Assembly: GCA_013822765.1 (NCBI GenBank)
Contig: PNKY01000010.1
Location: 147,925 to 211,924, forward strand
Direction: 5' to 3'
DNA length: 64,000 nucleotides
Origin: Rhodospirillum sp.
Lineage (GTDB): Bacteria > Pseudomonadota > Alphaproteobacteria > Dongiales > Dongiaceae
Both the position numbers and the translations under genes were made by a program. The stretch's first letter is position 1; every line of letters begins with the position of its first letter. Under the pieces are notes generated by a model, which had not been told where the DNA came from, ran no database searches, and saw only the letters and a list, made by a program, of their open reading frames with translations. Positions 18,481 through 26,366 of this stretch are shown here, one piece after another.

Positions 18481-19170
18481 CTACTCTGCGGTCTGCGACT
18501 GCGCATCACGCGCCGCAGCCGTATCGATGAGCACGGTGGCTGTGCTGTCGATGCTGTTCGATATCGTGTAGATGCCGACGAGCTTGCCGCGGAAATTGTC
18601 GCCGAGGATTTCCAGCCAACTCTGCAATGTCGTGCCCGGTTCGATGAACAGGTCGTCTTGTGACGATGGCTCTGGACGGTTCGCGATTACGGCATCGATA
18701 TGTTGCCTGGTCGCGGCCGTGCGTTCGGGCGACAAGGACGGATCGATCTTGATCAGCAATGCACCCAACGGCGCGCCTTGCCGGCCGGCAATATTGTAGT
18801 CCGGCTGACCAAGCTCTCCGAGAATGCGATCGTACTGGTCCGCGGGCACCGGCGGCGGATCGTAACCCTGCGTCAACTCGATCCAGTAGATCGGCCGTTC
18901 CTTCTTCGAGGCATCGAACCATAGCGTGAGGCGCCGGCTGTCCTTGAGCGCGACCTGATAGCGTGGATTTGGCCGCTCGACCACCATCAGGCCCGTCATA
19001 TCCCGTGCGACTTCTTTTCCAAGCGGCTCTTGAGGATTGCCCGGCGGCGCAAGCTCGGGAGCAGGTTGACCGAGCGCAAAGCCCAGAATCTCTTGATGGG
19101 GGGACGTTTCCGCAAGCGCGGGCGCAATGAGTGCTGAAACCATCGCGAAGACTGCGAGCGCCCACCGCAT
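18481..19170 (-). CDS. Exported protein of unknown function, paralogue of the next gene
   Basis: A 229-residue protein with a clear signal peptide (MRWALAVFAMVSALIAPALA, cleavage after ALA). The mature domain contains RRLTLWFDASKKERPIYWIELTQ and YDRILGELGQPDYN. The same order of LWF, aromatic-W-x-x-L-x-Q and LG/FGKPD segments occurs in the gene immediately upstream on the strand (19179-19853), so the two are tandem paralogues. The spacing between them is nine bases. The GQPD/GKPD turn resembles that of small envelope proteins that check partner residues, but no named family is recognised. Confidence 0.7.
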   Translation of the reverse strand: MRWALAVFAMVSALIAPALAETSPHQEILGFALGQPAPELAPPGNPQEPLGKEVARDMTGLMVVERPNPRYQVALKDSRRLTLWFDASKKERPIYWIELTQGYDPPPVPADQYDRILGELGQPDYNIAGRQGAPLGALLIKIDPSLSPERTAATRQHIDAVIANRPEPSSQDDLFIEPGTTLQSWLEILGDNFRGKLVGIYTISNSIDSTATVLIDTAAARDAQSQTAE

Positions 19171-19178
19171 GCGGTCGC

Positions 19179-19853
19179 CTATGGCGCGGTGAGGTTGAGC
19201 ACGGTCTGGGCGCGGACCATGTCGATGAGATCGGTCTGCATGCTGCTGACCTTGCCCTTGAATGATGTCAGGAAGAAGACGGCACCGCGGAAATCGGGCG
19301 TCAGCAGCCTGGTGCGCGAGCGCAGATCGGTGAGGCCGAAGTCGGCGATCTGGGCCGGGGTCGGCGTGAAGCTGGCGTCGAGCTGCTTCAGGATGGTGGC
19401 GCGGCGCGCTTCCGGCAGGCGCGGGTCGAGCTTGAGCAGGATCCAGAAGCTGCCGAGATCGCCTTGCACCTCGGCGATCTTGTCGGGCTTGCCGAAGGTC
19501 GCTTCGAAATTGGTGAGGGCATCCTGCGGCCGCAGCTCCTTGCCTTCGAGGCTCTGGCTGAGGCGCGCCCAGAATACGCGCCTTCCGTCCTCGGCCGAGG
19601 AGAACCAGAGCTGAAGCGCGCGGTGGTCCGTGAACTTGCTCTCGATGTGCGGGATCGGCGATTCGATCAGCACGCTGTCCCTCAGCACATCGCCCAGCTT
19701 CTCCTGATAGATGCCTTCCAGGAACTCGCCGTCGAGCGGTTCATCGAGCGGCATGTCGAGCGGGATGTTCATCACGCGCTGGCGCGGCTCTTCCGCCAGC
19801 GCGAGGTGGGACGCCGCGACCAGCGCGGCGAGCCCGATCATGAAACGCCTCAT
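19179..19853 (-). CDS. Exported protein of unknown function, coupled to LysR gene
   Basis: A 224-residue protein with a signal peptide (FMIGLAALVAASHLALA). The mature part has ALQLWFSSAEDGRRVFWARL and FEATFGKPDKIAEV, aligning in order with the neighbour at 18481-19170. The ATG at 19853 overlaps the stop of the upstream LysR gene by four bases (ATGA), which settles the start against a longer open frame of unlikely composition. The regulator, this protein and its paralogue form one minus-strand operon. The function is unknown, and export to the periplasm is the firm inference. Confidence 0.72.
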   Translation of the reverse strand: MRRFMIGLAALVAASHLALAEEPRQRVMNIPLDMPLDEPLDGEFLEGIYQEKLGDVLRDSVLIESPIPHIESKFTDHRALQLWFSSAEDGRRVFWARLSQSLEGKELRPQDALTNFEATFGKPDKIAEVQGDLGSFWILLKLDPRLPEARRATILKQLDASFTPTPAQIADFGLTDLRSRTRLLTPDFRGAVFFLTSFKGKVSSMQTDLIDMVRAQTVLNLTAP

Positions 19854-20776
19854 GCGACCTTTGCTTCCTTGCAAGTTGCGTAATGCCCGCTCGCCTGTTC
19901 CACCAGCCAGTCGCGGAACGCCTGGATCTTCGGCTGCTTCAGGGCGTTCTTGGCATAGACGATGAAATAGCCGGTGTCGGTCTTGACGGTGAAATCGATC
20001 GGCTTGATGAGGCGCCCGTGGCGCAGGTCGTCGCCGGCGTTGATGACGTTGCCCATCGCGATGCCGAGTCCGTCGATCGCCGCCTGGATCAGCAGGTTCG
20101 AGTAGTTGAGGCTGAGGTTGGACTTGATCTTCGCTTCCGGAAAGCCCGCGCCCTTCAGCCAGTCCGACCACTCATCATAGCCCGAGCGCATCCAGTCGCT
20201 GTCGGTGAGCAGCGGGTAGTTGAGCACGTCGCGCGGCTCGTTGATCGGCTTGTCGGGCGTGAGCAGACCGGGCGCGCAGACCGGGAAGATGTCGTTCCTT
20301 GCCAGCAATTCGCTCTCCAGGCTGTCCCACTGGCCGCGTCCGAAGCGGATACCGAGGTCGATGTCGCGGCCGCCGATCTGCTCCACCGTGCTGGTGGCGG
20401 AGAGACGCACCTGGATGTCGGGATGCTGGCGCTGGAAATCGGACAGGCGCGGCACCAGCCATTTGGCGGCGAGCGAGGGCAGGGCGGTGACGGTCAGTGG
20501 GCGGTCCTTGCCGAAGCGGGTGATCTCAGCCGCGCCCTCGGCGAGCTGGTCGAACGCGGTCTTGACCGGCCCGATGAAGCGCTTGCCGGCTTCGGTCAGG
20601 CGCACCTGGCGGGTTTTGCGCTCGAACAGCGGTTGGCCCAGGTATTCCTCCAGCGCCTTGATCTGGTGGCTGATGGCGCTGTGGGTGACGTTCAGCTCGG
20701 CCGCCGCCTTGGTAAAGCTCTGCAGGCGGGCGGCCGCCTCGAAATAATGCACTGATTTCAAGGGCGGAAGGCGCAT
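19850..20776 (-). CDS. LysR-family regulator, GcvA-like
   Basis: A 308-residue LysR-type regulator. The N-terminal winged helix (LKSVHYFEAAARLQSFTKAAAELNVTHSAISHQIKALEEYLG) has the Thr-His-Ser-Ala-Ile-Ser recognition helix of the GcvA/AmpR subgroup. A type 2 periplasmic-binding-like effector domain follows. It is the first gene of an operon with two exported paralogues and is divergent from two DUF1127 genes. The 131-base intergenic region contains an inverted repeat that could be its operator. The effector is unknown; nothing in the window supports glycine cleavage control. Confidence 0.92.
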   Translation of the reverse strand: MRLPPLKSVHYFEAAARLQSFTKAAAELNVTHSAISHQIKALEEYLGQPLFERKTRQVRLTEAGKRFIGPVKTAFDQLAEGAAEITRFGKDRPLTVTALPSLAAKWLVPRLSDFQRQHPDIQVRLSATSTVEQIGGRDIDLGIRFGRGQWDSLESELLARNDIFPVCAPGLLTPDKPINEPRDVLNYPLLTDSDWMRSGYDEWSDWLKGAGFPEAKIKSNLSLNYSNLLIQAAIDGLGIAMGNVINAGDDLRHGRLIKPIDFTVKTDTGYFIVYAKNALKQPKIQAFRDWLVEQASGHYATCKEAKVA

Positions 20777-20798
20777 CGCAGGCCCTTTCTCATGCGTC

Positions 20799-20827
20799 AG
20801 TTTTTCTAACAGAACATCTGAGAAACT
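20799..20827. promoter_or_regulatory. Candidate LysR operator between the LysR and DUF1127 genes
   Basis: An interrupted inverted repeat, AGTTTTTCT-N13-AGAAACT, lies about 25 bases upstream of the LysR start and 80 upstream of the first DUF1127 gene. LysR proteins usually bind T-N11-A dyads in such divergent gaps, so autoregulation and control of the DUF1127 side is a natural inference. Confidence 0.4.
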
Positions 20828-20907
20828 ATCGTTTGTCCGCTAGCAAAATCAAGCCCATTTTCTCATTCAACGGCGATGACGCCACAACGAGACCTGTGAG
20901 GTGAGCT

Positions 20908-21132
20908 ATGAAGTCCAATGTCTTTTCAAGCCCGATCAACGGCTTGTCCCGGGGCGTCGGCCACGAGATCGCAGCGATCCTGGACCGCGTCTTTGAAGCC
21001 CCCTTCATCTGGGCGGAGCGGGCGTCCGAGCGCCGGCACTTGTCCGAATTGGACGACCACCTGCTGAACGATATCGGCCTCAACCGGGCCGACGTTGAGG
21101 CGGTCAGCACCAAGCCGTTCTGGCGGGCGTAA
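20908..21132 (+). CDS. DUF1127 small protein, copy 1
   Basis: A 74-residue protein with the DUF1127 C-terminal motif: WAERASERRHLSELDDHLLNDIGLNRADV followed by a final FWRA. The arginine-rich helix and the LxxLDDxxLxDIGL core are seen in Agrobacterium and Rhodobacter DUF1127 proteins, several of which bind RNA or modulate phosphate and carbon metabolism. GAGGTGAGCT precedes the ATG. It is followed 121 bases later by a second copy, and the pair faces a divergent LysR gene. Confidence 0.9.
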   Translation: MKSNVFSSPINGLSRGVGHEIAAILDRVFEAPFIWAERASERRHLSELDDHLLNDIGLNRADVEAVSTKPFWRA

Positions 21133-21143
21133 CGAGTTTTCCC

Positions 21144-21163
21144 GGATGGCCACCCGGCCATCC
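21144..21163 (+). terminator. Hairpin between the two DUF1127 genes
   Basis: A perfect 8-bp stem, GGATGGCC-ACCC-GGCCATCC, lies 12 bases after the first DUF1127 stop. No T run follows, so it may attenuate or process the transcript rather than end it. Confidence 0.4.
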
Positions 21164-21253
21164 AGTCCAAGCGCGGCGCGAGGGACAGGAGCGGCCAGCT
21201 CTCACCCGACTTCTGTGAAGCGCCGCGCAAGGACTAACCCAAGGAGATGGACC

Positions 21254-21490
21254 ATGAAGTCGCATGCCAATGGAATGCTGGACCTGGTTCCCCGGAGCGG
21301 TCTGGCCCACCTCATCGCAGCCGATCTTGTGCCTGTGCTGGATCGCATGATCGAAGCCCCGATCGCCTGGCTGGAGCGTATGCGCGAACGCCAGCAGTTG
21401 GCCGGCCTCAGCGACGATATGCTGAAGGATATCGGCGTCAGCCGCGCCGACGTCGAGCATGTGGTTGAGAAGCCGTTCTGGCGTTCGTAG
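21254..21490 (+). CDS. DUF1127 small protein, copy 2
   Basis: A 78-residue paralogue of the previous gene: IAWLERMRERQQLAGLSDDMLKDIGVSRADVEHVVEKPFWRS matches copy 1 position by position in the C-terminal half, including the terminal KPFWR. AAGGAG lies seven bases before the ATG at 21254, which fixes the start inside a longer open frame. DUF1127 genes are often multicopy in alphaproteobacteria. The N-terminal halves differ, which suggests distinct partners. Confidence 0.9.
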   Translation: MKSHANGMLDLVPRSGLAHLIAADLVPVLDRMIEAPIAWLERMRERQQLAGLSDDMLKDIGVSRADVEHVVEKPFWRS

Positions 21491-21493
21491 CCT

Positions 21494-22621
21494 TTAACGC
21501 TGGCCTTGAGGGCGACGCAGGCCCTCAAGGCCCTGGAACTCGACGAACTTGGTCATGGTCGACCACAGATAATCCCCGAAGTAAAATGGCGTGAACCGCG
21601 GCGCGCCGGACAACGGCAGAGGCTCGATCAAGGCATCGGCCCTGGCGTCGTAGAAGAACGGTATCGAATACCGTTCTTCGCCGCGGCCGATCACCCGATG
21701 CTCGGTCGCCTTGATGCGGCCGCCGGTCCACATCTCCAGCAGCTTCCCGAAATTGATCGCCAGCGTGCCTTCCTCCGGCGGCACGTCGAGCCAGCCGCCG
21801 TCAGCGGCGCGCGCCTGCAGGCCCGCAACGCCGTCCTGGGCCAGCAAGGTCATGAGGCCCGAATCGACATGGGCGCGTCCGAGCAGGTAGTGGCGCTCGC
21901 CCCGATGCGCGACCCACAGCTTGTCCTCCGGAATGCCGGCCATCGAAGCCGGCGGCCGCACCGGGTAGTGGATCAGCCGCAGGGTCGAGATGCCGCCGGC
22001 AAAGGTGGCGTCGAAAATCCGCTCCGGCAGACCGAGCCCGCGCGCCAACGCGTGCATCAGGACCTGGGCCACGCGTTCCATCGCCTTGAAATAGGCGGCG
22101 GCTGCGGCGCGCCAGCCGGCTAGTTCGGTCTCCCGCGGGAGTGGGGTCGCTTCGCGCAGCGGATCGGTTGGATCGACCACGCTCCTTCCGAAAGCGAGAT
22201 CGGGGCCGAGATCGATGCCTTCCTTGTAGGTCTCGTGCCCGTTCTGCAGCGGGAACCAACCGCGATAGACATTGCGGTGCGCGGGATCGAATTTCTGGCG
22301 CCACAGCCGGCGCGTCTCCCCGGCCGGCAGGTCGAACAGGCGCAGCAGCGCGCGGCGGGACGCCGGATCGATCAGCACCTCGGGCGGCAGGCCGCAGATG
22401 GTCATGAAGCCGCTGAACCCGGCGGCCGCGATGATGGCGGCATCGGTTGCCGCGTGCTCGGCAGACTCCGAGAACAGTGCAGAAATATCGATCCGGGGGA
22501 CCACGTGCTTGCTCGCGCTGGACACAGGGCATTGGAGCGGTGCCGGGGCCGGCGCGTCAAATGCCAAATGGCAAGCGCCGCTTGCAGAAATGCGATGGCG
22601 CGACCTGTTATGCTGGTTCAC
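21494..22621 (-). CDS. Isopenicillin-N-synthase-like 2OG-Fe(II) oxygenase
   Basis: A protein of up to 375 residues with the non-heme iron facial triad in order: HVDSGLMTLLAQD (His and Asp of HxD) and, about 55 residues later, ATEHRVI (second His). The 2-oxoglutarate arginine is probably in RYSIPFFYD. The N-terminal dioxygenase segment (VPRIDISALF) is also typical. The family oxidises small molecules such as flavonoids, ACC or amino-acid derivatives; no pathway neighbour suggests the substrate. The GTG at 22621 gives the longest frame, but GTG 22525 is equally plausible because the first 30 residues look non-conserved. The 3' end contains an 11-bp inverted repeat. Confidence 0.85.
   Translation of the reverse strand: MNQHNRSRHRISASGACHLAFDAPAPAPLQCPVSSASKHVVPRIDISALFSESAEHAATDAAIIAAAGFSGFMTICGLPPEVLIDPASRRALLRLFDLPAGETRRLWRQKFDPAHRNVYRGWFPLQNGHETYKEGIDLGPDLAFGRSVVDPTDPLREATPLPRETELAGWRAAAAAYFKAMERVAQVLMHALARGLGLPERIFDATFAGGISTLRLIHYPVRPPASMAGIPEDKLWVAHRGERHYLLGRAHVDSGLMTLLAQDGVAGLQARAADGGWLDVPPEEGTLAINFGKLLEMWTGGRIKATEHRVIGRGEERYSIPFFYDARADALIEPLPLSGAPRFTPFYFGDYLWSTMTKFVEFQGLEGLRRPQGQR
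21502..21532. terminator. Strong inverted repeat at converging 3' ends
   Basis: A perfect 11-bp arm pair, GGCCTTGAGGG-N9-CCCTCAAGGCC, starts 11 bases after the second DUF1127 stop and lies inside the last codons of the convergent oxygenase gene. It may serve as a bidirectional transcript end, although no T run follows on either strand. Confidence 0.4.
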
Positions 22622-22709
22622 GCAGCCTGTCAGAAACGATCAATTGTCGCGGTGTGTGCGACCCGGCATGCTGGCAGTCTGGGATCTGTCACGGTCGAGA
22701 GCGGGAGCA

Positions 22710-23222
22710 ATGAAGGCGAACTTCCAGAGAATGGCGGCGTACAACCGCTGGGCCAACGCGCGGCTGTACGAGGCCGTCGGCAAGCTGCCGTCCGAGGAGT
22801 TCGCGGCGCCGCGCAGCGGGTTTTTCCCCTCCCTCCTCAAGACGCTCAATCACATCCTGGTCGGCGACACGGTTTGGATGGGCCGGCTCGACGGCGCCGG
22901 CTCCAGCATCACCAGCCTCGATCAGATCTTGCACACCGATCTTGCCGCGCTGAAGGCCGCGCGCACGGCCATGGACGACCGGATCGTTGCGTTTGTCGAC
23001 GCGGTTGCGCCGGCGCGCCTCGCGGAGGACCTGGTGTATCGCACGGTGGCCGGCGATCCGATGCGGACGCAGGTGGCGCAGGTGCTGGCGCATTTCTTCA
23101 ATCACCAGACCCACCATCGCGGCCAGGCGCATGCGATGCTGTCCTCCACCGATGTCGCGCCGCCGTCGCTGGACCTGATTCTGTTTCTGCGCGATCATCC
23201 GAAAATTGCCGGCTTGCGGTGA
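22710..23222 (+). CDS. DinB family protein
   Basis: A 170-residue four-helix-bundle protein with the DinB metal triad pattern: TLNHILVGDTVW (first His), and HFFNHQTHHRGQ (second and third His). This family includes YfiT/DinB-like thiol-dependent metalloenzymes such as mycothiol or bacillithiol transferases. Those thiols are absent from proteobacteria, so the substrate here is open. The ATG at 22710 has GCGGGAG directly upstream; the open frame continues further 5' without support. It is divergent from the 2OG oxygenase. Confidence 0.88.
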   Translation: MKANFQRMAAYNRWANARLYEAVGKLPSEEFAAPRSGFFPSLLKTLNHILVGDTVWMGRLDGAGSSITSLDQILHTDLAALKAARTAMDDRIVAFVDAVAPARLAEDLVYRTVAGDPMRTQVAQVLAHFFNHQTHHRGQAHAMLSSTDVAPPSLDLILFLRDHPKIAGLR

Positions 23223-23251
23223 GAGTGCACCGCTCGTTGCCGTCTCTCAGC

Positions 23252-23286
23252 CGTCACCCTGGTTCAAGGCCGGGATGACGGTGAGA
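23252..23286. repeat. Short copy of a dispersed intergenic repeat
   Basis: The stretch GTCACCCTGGTTCAAGGCCG ending in GATGACGGTG, between dinB-like and lysE-like genes, resembles the right end of the longer element at 25478-25582 (CTCAAGGCCG then GGTGACGGTG). It appears to be a truncated member of the GTCATCCCGG...TGACGG class of intergenic repeats common in alphaproteobacteria. Confidence 0.45.
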
Positions 23287-23319
23287 AAGTGGATGGACCT
23301 GAAATAAGGAACGACAGAT

Positions 23320-23964
23320 ATGGACCCCGCATTCTTCGCCCTCCTCAGCATTCTCGGCACGATCGCGGTTGGAGCGATGAGCCCGGGTCCAAGCTTCGTG
23401 CTGGTCGTGCGCACCTCGGCCGCCTTGTCGCGGCGCGACGGTTTGGCTGCGGCCCTGGGCATGGGGATCGGCGGGCTCAGCTTCGCCTTGCTAGCGCTTG
23501 CCGGCTTGCAGGCGCTGCTCATGCAGGTGTCGTGGCTGTACCTGATCCTGAAGCTGGCGGGCGCGGCCTACCTCATCTATCTCGGCTTCCGGATCTGGCG
23601 CGGCGCCGCTATCCCGCTCGCGATGTCGAACGATGGGCAGCCCGCCGGCGACGGCTGGCGCAAGAGCTTCGCCATCGGCCTCGCCACGCAGCTCAGCAAT
23701 CCCAAGACCGCGATCTGGTACGCCAGCGTGTTCGCCGCCTTCCTGCCGGCGGACGTGCCGACCTGGATGCTCCTGGTCCTGCCGCCGTTGCTCTTCACCA
23801 TCGAGTTCGGCTGGTACACCATTGTTGCTTTCGCCTTCTCCGCATCGAAGCCGCGCGCGATCTATCTCGGCGCCAAGCTGTGGATCGACCGCTTCGCCGG
23901 CGGCGTGGTCATGCTGCTGGGCGGCAAGCTGATCCTGGAAGCGGTGCGCGGCCGGGTCGCGTAG
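23320..23964 (+). CDS. LysE family exporter
   Basis: A 214-residue membrane protein with six hydrophobic segments and the RhtB/LysE opening AVGAMSPGPSFVLVVRTSA, which carries the conserved P-G-P. The downstream signature GLATQLSNPKTAIWYASVFAAFLP is also present. The family exports amino acids such as lysine, threonine or homoserine lactone-type compounds; the cargo is not predictable. The ATG has AAGGAACGACAG upstream. The proline dehydrogenase gene begins 12 bases after its stop, so they may be cotranscribed, which would fit amino-acid homeostasis. Confidence 0.9.
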   Translation: MDPAFFALLSILGTIAVGAMSPGPSFVLVVRTSAALSRRDGLAAALGMGIGGLSFALLALAGLQALLMQVSWLYLILKLAGAAYLIYLGFRIWRGAAIPLAMSNDGQPAGDGWRKSFAIGLATQLSNPKTAIWYASVFAAFLPADVPTWMLLVLPPLLFTIEFGWYTIVAFAFSASKPRAIYLGAKLWIDRFAGGVVMLLGGKLILEAVRGRVA

Positions 23965-23975
23965 AGCGCCATCTC

Positions 23976-24929
23976 GTGAAACGGCTGTGGCAAAGCTGGA
24001 TGATCGCGTTGGCGCGCTCGCCGCGCGTTACGCGCTGGATGCAAGGCAACCGCGCGACTGCGTCGATCGCGCGGCGCTTCGTGGCCGGCGCCGATGCCGC
24101 GCAGGCGATGAGCGTGGCGCGCGATCTGGAGCAGGCCGGCTTCAAGACCTCGCTTTACTATCTCGGCGAATATGTGAAGGACCCAGCGGTTGTCGCGGAG
24201 AACGGCCGGCAGAAGATCGCGGTCGCGGAAAGCCTGAGCGCGGCGCATCTGCAGATCCATGTCTCGATCGATTCGACCCAGATCGGCTACGCGCTCGATG
24301 AGCAGGCGGGCCAGGCGCTCGCGCTCAAGATCGGTGCGCGCATCCGCGAACTGGGCCAGGCACATGGCGCGCCGCCGGTCCTGATGTTGAACATGGAGGA
24401 TGCGGAGTATGTCGACCGCATTCTCGCCCTGCGCGCCAGCCTGCTCGCCGCCGGCGTGCCGGTGGCGCAGACACTGCAGGCATACCTGAAGCGCAGCGCC
24501 GACGACCTCGCACCGATCATCGCGGCCGGCGGGCAGGTGCGCCTGGTCAAGGGCGCGTTTGCTGATCCGAGGCCGCACGCGCATCAGGGCAAGGCGGCGA
24601 TCGATGCCAATTACCTGGTGCTGGCGCGCAAGATGCTGAGCGCGGAAGCGAGGGCGAGCGGCTTCCGCCCGGTGTTCGGCACGCATGACGAAGCGCTGAC
24701 CGCGGAGATCCGCCGCATCGCCAGGAACGGCGGCTGGCAGCCCGGCCAGTATGAGTTCGAGATGCTTTATGGCGTGCGCACCGAGCTGCAGCGCCAGCTG
24801 CGCACCGCGGGCGAGCAGGTGCGGATCTATCTGCCCTATGGCCGCGACTGGTGGCCCTATGCCGTGCGCCGGGTCGGTGAAAGCCCGCGCAACGCCGCGC
24901 TGCTGGCGCGCGCGGTGGTCAGCGGCTGA
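23976..24929 (+). CDS. Proline dehydrogenase (monofunctional)
   Basis: A protein of about 317 residues forming a single PRODH TIM barrel. Recognisable segments are GFKTSLYYLGEYV, QLQ-side HVSIDSTQIGYALDE, QAYLKRSADDL, RLVKGAFAD (flavin-side lysine), PVFGTHDEAL and QYEFEMLYGVR. The final RIYLPYGRDWWPYAVRR carries the substrate-binding arginines. It oxidises proline to pyrroline-5-carboxylate with FAD, delivering electrons to quinone. It lacks the P5C dehydrogenase half of PutA, so a separate enzyme would be needed. The GTG at 23976 is preferred; ATG 24000 is the alternative. Confidence 0.92.
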   Translation: MKRLWQSWMIALARSPRVTRWMQGNRATASIARRFVAGADAAQAMSVARDLEQAGFKTSLYYLGEYVKDPAVVAENGRQKIAVAESLSAAHLQIHVSIDSTQIGYALDEQAGQALALKIGARIRELGQAHGAPPVLMLNMEDAEYVDRILALRASLLAAGVPVAQTLQAYLKRSADDLAPIIAAGGQVRLVKGAFADPRPHAHQGKAAIDANYLVLARKMLSAEARASGFRPVFGTHDEALTAEIRRIARNGGWQPGQYEFEMLYGVRTELQRQLRTAGEQVRIYLPYGRDWWPYAVRRVGESPRNAALLARAVVSG

Positions 24930-24930
24930 C

Positions 24931-25398
24931 TCAGCGGACCAGGCCGCCGCAATATTCCAGCCGATAGACCAGCGCGCCGTCGCGCATGATTCGTTCGGCG
25001 CCGCGGAAGGCCGCGAGGTCGCCCTCGCTGTCGTCGAGGTAGCGCAGGCCATCGCGGCCGAAGGCGCGCGGACCGCGGAACGGACGCTCCGCCTCCACGA
25101 TATACAAGGCCTGCCGCAGGCAACTGTGGATGAGGGCGATGGCCGCCTCGTCGGTGACGGCGGGCGCGACACCGCCGCAATAGACCATGGACCAGATCAC
25201 GCGATCATCCAGCGACACCGTCTCCTGACCGCTGAAGCGCGCCAAGCCGAAATGGACATCGCGATAGGCGAAGCGTTCGGCGCGATAGTCCCGCTGCCTG
25301 GCGCCGGTCAGTGCGGATGCGGAGGCTGACCCGTTGCCGTCGGAGGCATGGGTGTTGCGTTTGGCGGCAACCAGGAAGGCCGCGAGTTCGGCGTGCAT
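24931..25398 (-). CDS. DUF5680 domain protein
   Basis: A 155-residue protein composed almost wholly of the DUF5680 fold: FLVAAKRNTHASDG at the start, YRAERFAYRDVHFGLARFSGQE in the middle, VIWSMVYCGG and a closing YRLEYCGGLV repeat of that strand. Such domains also occur fused to XRE-type helix-turn-helix regulators, but this copy has no DNA-binding part. It converges with the proline dehydrogenase gene, with one base between stops. The biochemical role is unknown. Confidence 0.82.
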   Translation of the reverse strand: MHAELAAFLVAAKRNTHASDGNGSASASALTGARQRDYRAERFAYRDVHFGLARFSGQETVSLDDRVIWSMVYCGGVAPAVTDEAAIALIHSCLRQALYIVEAERPFRGPRAFGRDGLRYLDDSEGDLAAFRGAERIMRDGALVYRLEYCGGLVR

Positions 25399-25477
25399 CG
25401 ATCCTCATCGGTCAGTGCTTCTCTGGGATACACAGGGCCTGTGTCAGATGCTGGCATGACTATGACGCCCCCATTCG

Positions 25478-25582
25478 TCATCCCGGACAGCCGCGTCAGC
25501 GGCGTGATCCAGGATCCATTCATCCGCCGCAGGTGGGACTGCGGAATGGTCCCGGGCTCAAGGCCGGGGTGACGGTGGGAGC
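25478..25582. repeat. Dispersed intergenic repeat (GTCATCCCGG...GGGGTGACGG class)
   Basis: About 105 bases with near-inverted ends (CGTCATCCCGGAC on the left, GCCGGGGTGACGG on the right) and internal segments GGATCCATT and CCCGGGCTCAAGG. Such elements are scattered between genes in many alphaproteobacterial genomes and can fold into long hairpins. A shortened relative occurs at 23252-23286. Confidence 0.5.
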
Positions 25583-25609
25583 GATACGCGGCGCATTGCT
25601 CGGGCAATG

Positions 25610-25640
25610 AAAAAAGGCGCCGATCCACATCGGCGCCTTT
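25610..25640 (-). terminator. Intrinsic terminator of infC
   Basis: On the minus strand a perfect 9-bp stem, GGCGCCGAT/ATCGGCGCC, with a four-base loop is followed by TTTTTT. It lies about 25 bases after the infC stop codon. This shows that transcription ends here instead of continuing into ribosomal protein genes. Confidence 0.92.
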
Positions 25641-25663
25641 CGCGATTCTCGGCTGTGCCCGCC

Positions 25664-26197
25664 CTACTTCGGCGAGATCACCATGATCATCTGGCGGCCT
25701 TCCATCTTGGGATGCGATTCGACCTTGGCGACAGCGTCCAGGTCGGCCCTCACCTTGTCGAGCACCTTCACGCCGAGCTCTTGGTGCGCCATCTCGCGGC
25801 CGCGGAAGCGCATGGTGATCTTCACCTTGTCGCCTTCCTCGAGGAAGCGGTGGACGCTCCGCATCTTCACCTCGTAGTCGTGGATGTCGATGCCGGGGCG
25901 CAGCTTGATCTCCTTGACCTCGATGACCTTCTGCTTCTTGCGCGCTTCGTTCTTGCGCTTCTGCTCTTCGTATTTGAACTTGCCGAGATCGAGGATCTTG
26001 CAGACCGGTGGCTCAGCGTTGGGCGAAACCTCAACCAGATCGAGGCCGGCGTCGGCGGCCATGCTGATGGCTTCCCGGGTCGTCACGACCCCTACCATGC
26101 TGCCGTCTTCGCGCACGAGGCGCACGTTCGGGACATTGATCTGGTGATTGACGCGCGGTCCATCGTTGCGGGACGGCGCGGGCTCCTGGGCAGGCAT
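25664..26197 (-). CDS. infC: Translation initiation factor IF-3
   Basis: A 177-residue protein with the IF-3 N-domain (RVNHQINVPNVRLVREDGS, VEVSPNAEPPVCKILDLGKF), the lysine-rich linker (KYEEQKRKNEARKKQK) and the C-domain (EIKLRPGIDIHDYEVKMRSV, KITMRFRGREM). IF-3 binds the 30S subunit and secures start-codon selection. The start used is ATG 26197, with AGGAGCC upstream; many bacteria use a rare AUU start here, but none is needed. In contrast to the common infC-rpmI-rplT order, a terminator follows immediately and no ribosomal protein gene is present. Confidence 0.97.
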   Translation of the reverse strand: MPAQEPAPSRNDGPRVNHQINVPNVRLVREDGSMVGVVTTREAISMAADAGLDLVEVSPNAEPPVCKILDLGKFKYEEQKRKNEARKKQKVIEVKEIKLRPGIDIHDYEVKMRSVHRFLEEGDKVKITMRFRGREMAHQELGVKVLDKVRADLDAVAKVESHPKMEGRQMIMVISPK

Positions 26198-26308
26198 TCT
26201 AGCTATGGAAGGCTCCTAAAGGCTGTTAAGGGCTTGAAATGATAGCACGCAATCAAGCCAAGCCCGATTGCGCGCAAACCATTATGCCATAGCGGTGAAA
26301 GCGGGGGG

Positions 26309-26358
26309 AAGGGGTGACCGGGGGCCACCCCCTTCTGGGCCGCACGGGGGGTGCGGCC
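26309..26358 (-). terminator. Two hairpins downstream of the acidic protein gene
   Basis: Just past the minus-strand gene's stop at 26367 lies GGCCGCAC-GGGGG-GTGCGGCC (26338-26358). It is followed by a second, imperfect AAGGGGTG...CACCCCCTT stem (26309-26334). Neither has a good T tract. They separate the acidic protein gene from infC. Confidence 0.45.
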
Positions 26359-26366
26359 GCTCTGCG

